This document shows positions 61,299 to 64,000 of a stretch of DNA of 64,000 nt, one piece after another. Position 1 is the stretch's first letter. Each line of letters opens with the position of its first letter. The translations under genes were made by a program, and so were the position numbers. Source of the stretch: Amycolatopsis sp. FBCC-B4732 (lineage in GTDB: Bacteria; Actinomycetota; Actinomycetes; Mycobacteriales; Pseudonocardiaceae); assembly GCF_023008405.1 (NCBI RefSeq), contig NZ_CP095376.1, positions 1,636,001-1,700,000 of the forward strand, written 5' to 3'. Below the pieces are notes generated by a model that saw only the letters and a program-made list of their open reading frames with translations, was not told where the DNA came from and did not search any database.

Positions 61299-61991
61299 AT
61301 GGCTACCCGCGAAGAGCACATCATCGATGCGGTACTCGATCTGACATCCGAGCTGGCTGGGTCGTGGGGCCTCGTGACCTACGTACGCACCTACGGTTAC
61401 ATGACCAGTTTGTACGGCTGCATGGTGCTGATCGGCCCAGCAGGAGATGCCCTTCGCGTTGATCCGGTGAGGAACCGACGGCCGTGGGCGTACACCATCA
61501 AACCCGTCTTGCCGTCTGACGAGGACGAATTCGCAACCGGATGGGACGAGCCGGCCAGGTACGTCCACCACCCTCGTCTGAAGTACCCGCCGAGCTGGTT
61601 CATTCCCAGGGATTATCGCCCCCGTCCGTTGGTGGTGGAGACTCGCACGCCGGTCAAGGAAGTGGCCGACCGCCTCGAAGAGGACGTGCTTCCCACTTAT
61701 CGCTTCTGGGCCGACCGCATCCGGGCACGCAACGCCCGACGCCGTGAGCGACTGGCGCAAGAACGCGCGGCAGCGCTCGACCTGGCGCAAGAATTCGGTG
61801 GGCCAGTGCGTCTCGTGTCCGGGCCGCCGAGCGTCACCTCGTGTCGGCTCGACGACGGGCAATCGCGCATCCAGCTGGACACTCGTTCGCCGTACGTGGA
61901 GATGTCGTTCTTCGTCCCTTGTGATCGCGCTGCCGTGATCGCGCCGGAGTTGGCTCGGCTGCTGGGTTTCGCCTCGACCACGGCGACCTGA
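61299..61991 (+). CDS. Unknown protein
   Basis: 230 residues from ATG 61299. N-terminal HIIDAVLDLTSELAGSWGLVTYV, middle WFIPRDYRPRPLVVETRTPVKEVADRL, charged helix RARNARRRERLAQERAAAL, C-terminal MSFFVPCDRAAVIAPELARLLG. Well-formed soluble protein with no recognised motif. Follows the VWA gene by 84 bases on the same strand. Confidence 0.75.
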   Translation: MATREEHIIDAVLDLTSELAGSWGLVTYVRTYGYMTSLYGCMVLIGPAGDALRVDPVRNRRPWAYTIKPVLPSDEDEFATGWDEPARYVHHPRLKYPPSWFIPRDYRPRPLVVETRTPVKEVADRLEEDVLPTYRFWADRIRARNARRRERLAQERAAALDLAQEFGGPVRLVSGPPSVTSCRLDDGQSRIQLDTRSPYVEMSFFVPCDRAAVIAPELARLLGFASTTAT

Positions 61992-62041
61992 AAGTACTTC
62001 GAAGGAACAGCACCAGCCCGCCCGAAATGAAGGAGAACATG

Positions 62042-62617
62042 ATGAATGCCTCGATGACCGAACGCGATGAAGCCACCGGCGCTACGGCCACCAGTTACCA
62101 CCACACTCGCGTCGTCGAGTTCGTCGGACGCACGCTCCGAGCGCGCGTCGAGCGCGACTGCTACATCAACCAGAGCTTCGCTGTCGCGGAGGTGCTCAGC
62201 GACCAGATGACGTGGACAAGCCTCGCCGCCGATGCTCCCAGCAACTGGTGGCACGGCACCCCGCGACCGAGCGCAGACGTCCACGCTGCCAGCGCTCTCG
62301 GCCCGCTGACCGAGCGTCTTCTCAGCAGGGCCGCCGAAGTCCTCGCCGCCCCACCGACCACACAGACCATTTCACCCCATGTCCACGGCGCGATCAGCGC
62401 GCTGCTGGCTACAACTTACGGCTTCGATGGCGAGAAGTGCATCGACCCGGACGACATCATGTGGGCGTACCGCCATGGCGGCGCATTGCGCATACTCGAG
62501 CACCCTGACGGCAGCGTCACCTCCACAAGGCCCACCGAGACGACTGTCCGTTCATCGGCACCACTGGCGAGCACGACTGCGACGGCAAGTGCGGTTTTCC
62601 GCATCCGGCCGATGTGA
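62042..62617 (+). CDS. Unknown protein
   Basis: 191 residues from ATG 62042 (AGGAG 6 bases upstream; ATG 62039 adjacent). Core VVEFVGRTLRARVERDCYINQSFAVAEVL and NNWWHGTPRP-like segment, then HGAISALLATTYGFDG. Likely single-domain soluble protein; family not recognised. Ends near a strong bidirectional hairpin. Confidence 0.68.
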   Translation: MNASMTERDEATGATATSYHHTRVVEFVGRTLRARVERDCYINQSFAVAEVLSDQMTWTSLAADAPSNWWHGTPRPSADVHAASALGPLTERLLSRAAEVLAAPPTTQTISPHVHGAISALLATTYGFDGEKCIDPDDIMWAYRHGGALRILEHPDGSVTSTRPTETTVRSSAPLASTTATASAVFRIRPM

Positions 62618-62666
62618 GCCAGCAGGCGACAGGGTGATCTCGTTGCCCGGTCTCCAGAATCCAGCG

Positions 62667-62697
62667 GGGGCGGATCGCCGCGATGGCGATCCGCCCC
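62667..62697. terminator. Perfect 13-bp bidirectional terminator
   Basis: GGGGCGGATCGCC (62667-62679) pairs exactly with GGCGATCCGCCCC (62685-62697) around loop GCGAT. It lies between two convergent genes and can serve both. Confidence 0.8.
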
Positions 62698-62714
62698 TGT
62701 TGAGTGTGTCGCGG

Positions 62715-63359
62715 TCAGATGGAAGTGAAGCGCTTCGGCGCTTCGCACGTTTTCGTTGCCATGCCGTTGGCGACGAGCTTCTCCAGGGCGTTGTTCACTG
62801 CGCCGCTTGACCGGACGAGCTCCGCGCCGATCTTGGCGGGTCCGAATTCCTCGCCGGGATGCGCCTGCAGGAATGCCAGCACCATGTCGTACAGCGCGCC
62901 TTTGGGCAGTCGTTCCTTCTTCGGTGCGTCCGCCGTTGCGGCTTCTGACGTTGCCGGGGCGCAGGGGGTGCCGACGTCGGAGTCGGGCACGGGCACGGGC
63001 ACGGGCGAAGGATCGCCTTCTCGCGCGTCGGTTTCAGCGGTCGGTTCCTCCGTGCGCTGATCTGCCATGTCGGCCGCCGGTTCTTCGGTCGTGGCAACTT
63101 CGGCGGCCTTGTCGTTCTGGTCGTCGTCGCGCAGCGTCCAGGTGACGGGGACCGACTGGTCTTTGCCTGCGGTCCGGGTCACCATTCCCTCGGCAGCCCA
63201 GCGGGAGAGGAGCTTCGACGCCGTGGAGCGTCCGACTCCGGCCGCGCTGGCCAGGGCCGCGGTTGTCGCGCCGGGATTGGCTTCCAGTGCGCGTCGTACC
63301 TTCGGTTCCGCGGTTTCCGGCTGGGCGTCGGTCGCTGAGGTGTTCTTGGTTTCGGGCAT
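62715..63359 (-). CDS. Double winged-helix DNA-binding protein
   Basis: 214 residues. An N-terminal wHTH (VRRALEANPGATTAALASAAGVGRSTASKLLSRWAAEG), an acidic linker with a Pro-Val repeat (about 118-127), and a C-terminal wHTH (ALYDMVLAFLQAHPGEEFGPAKIGAELVRSSGAVNNAL). The C-terminal wHTH resembles the N-terminus of the MoxR-type ATPase at 58176. Likely an element-encoded regulator or replication/partition factor; function unknown. Confidence 0.75.
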   Translation of the reverse strand: MPETKNTSATDAQPETAEPKVRRALEANPGATTAALASAAGVGRSTASKLLSRWAAEGMVTRTAGKDQSVPVTWTLRDDDQNDKAAEVATTEEPAADMADQRTEEPTAETDAREGDPSPVPVPVPDSDVGTPCAPATSEAATADAPKKERLPKGALYDMVLAFLQAHPGEEFGPAKIGAELVRSSGAVNNALEKLVANGMATKTCEAPKRFTSI

Positions 63360-63538
63360 GACAAGCTCCGTTTCGGAAGAAGCGGTGGATGGTCATGCCC
63401 CGGCCGGGGCGTTCGCCCGCCGGTGCGCGTCCGGTGGTTCGGGCTACACATCTATGGACGCTCCGTGCACCGCTTCATGTCAAGCGTTTGTCCAAACAAG
63501 ACACGTGTATCGCCCGGAAGTGCTTGATTGTGTCAGTT

Positions 63539-64000
63539 TCAGTGCTGCGTGGTCGGTCTGGTTGCGCCGATGTAGTCGTCACCAGGATGGCGATACGGCT
63601 CCACCTTCACGGCTTGTCCGAAATCGGGGGCGTCGATCATGTTGCCGCCGCCGATGTACAGCCCGACGTGGTGGACGCGTCCGGCTGTCGCGTAGAAGAC
63701 GAGGTCGCCGGGCAGAAGCGGCGCGCCGGCGGGCACGCGCGGCCCGGCAGCGTACTGCTCGCGTGACGTCCGCGGCAACGCGATGCCGGCCGCGCCGTAG
63801 GCGGCTCGGGTGAGACCGCTGCAGTCGAAGCCTGTGTCGCCGGCAAGTGGCCCGTTGCCGCCCCAGACGTAGGGCAGCCCGCGTTGCCCGCAGGCGTAGT
63901 TGATGGCGGTGAGTGCGGCGGACGTCGGCGCGGTGATGGTTCCGCAGTCCCCGCCGCCGGTGTGCTCGCAGGTCACTCCCGCGACCGCGGCCACGATGGC
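63539..64000 (-). CDS. NlpC/P60 (C40) peptidoglycan peptidase, 3' part (gene continues past the window)
   Basis: The last 154 codons of a C40 hydrolase. Catalytic Cys in FDCSGLTRAAYG and His in VHHVGLYIGGGNMIDA are present. The upstream part ends with a hydrophobic stretch (AIVAAVAGV), suggesting a signal anchor or TM segment beyond the window. Such enzymes open the wall for conjugation machinery in actinobacterial integrative elements; this context is inferred. Confidence 0.87.
   Translation of the reverse strand, partial: AIVAAVAGVTCEHTGGGDCGTITAPTSAALTAINYACGQRGLPYVWGGNGPLAGDTGFDCSGLTRAAYGAAGIALPRTSREQYAAGPRVPAGAPLLPGDLVFYATAGRVHHVGLYIGGGNMIDAPDFGQAVKVEPYRHPGDDYIGATRPTTQH

Overview
The window is high-GC actinobacterial chromosome. 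Signs are frequent GTG starts, strong GGAGG-type ribosome sites, ATGA/GTGA stop-start overlaps, SARP/BTAD regulators, DUF5753-type and DUF6545-type genes, and a Tad pilus locus of the actinobacterial kind. The gene families fit a Pseudonocardiales genus such as Amycolatopsis, but this is inference.

Left part (1-7991), ordinary chromosome. It holds a mandelate/benzoylformate pair (benzoylformate decarboxylase plus a truncated benzaldehyde-type dehydrogenase) with a divergent LysR regulator. Next come a membrane-anchored CBM2 protein, an NmrA-like/LLM flavin oxidoreductase pair, a SARP/NB-ARC regulator and tRNA-Leu(GAG).

An integrated accessory region begins at the tRNA. A large serine integrase reads back into the tRNA gene, so its last eleven residues are encoded by tRNA sequence. 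No right attachment site is seen, so the outer limit is unknown. Just inside lies a dense defence island (10.5-28.4 kb). It contains (a) a PaeR7I/XhoI-like restriction system with one adenine methylase between two different PaeR7I-family endonucleases; (b) a two-gene system resembling type I Mokosh (kinase-like/SF1 helicase protein plus a PLD-like partner, coupled by ATGA); (c) two NB-ARC/TPR NLR-like genes with RHIM-like amyloid motifs; and (d) a pentapeptide-repeat membrane protein. In (c) one NLR is a fusion carrying the effector-like domain, and the other is split into a separate small protein plus a motif-bearing NLR. This is the most interesting part of the window.

From 28.5 to 31.0 kb lies a graveyard of decayed genes: ATP-dependent DNA ligase, imuA'-like and GNAT-like. 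A methyltransferase relic sits at 19.7-20.2 kb. From 31.0 to 43.6 kb are regulator-rich modules: a radical SAM/SPASM - nucleotide kinase-like - EEP phosphatase-like - Nudix operon with a divergent LysR gene and inverted repeats; an XRE/DUF5753 operon; an XRE-TPR regulator with a 10-bp inverted repeat in front; a HAD protein; an HxlR regulator; and an XRE - ImmA/IrrE - DUF6545 membrane protein - FAD monooxygenase operon closed by a perfect 14-bp hairpin.

From 44.1 to 57.4 kb are secreted proteins and a complete Tad/Flp-type pilus locus: prepilin peptidase, SAF/CpaB, CpaE/TadZ, TadA, TadB, TadC, Flp-like pilin, three TadE/TadG-like proteins and a LysM-BTAD membrane protein. From 58.2 to 64.0 kb lie a frameshifted MoxR-type AAA ATPase with a VWA protein that also carries an HExxH motif, two unknown proteins, a double winged-helix protein and a truncated NlpC/P60 peptidase. 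This last set looks like cargo or transfer genes of a mobile element.
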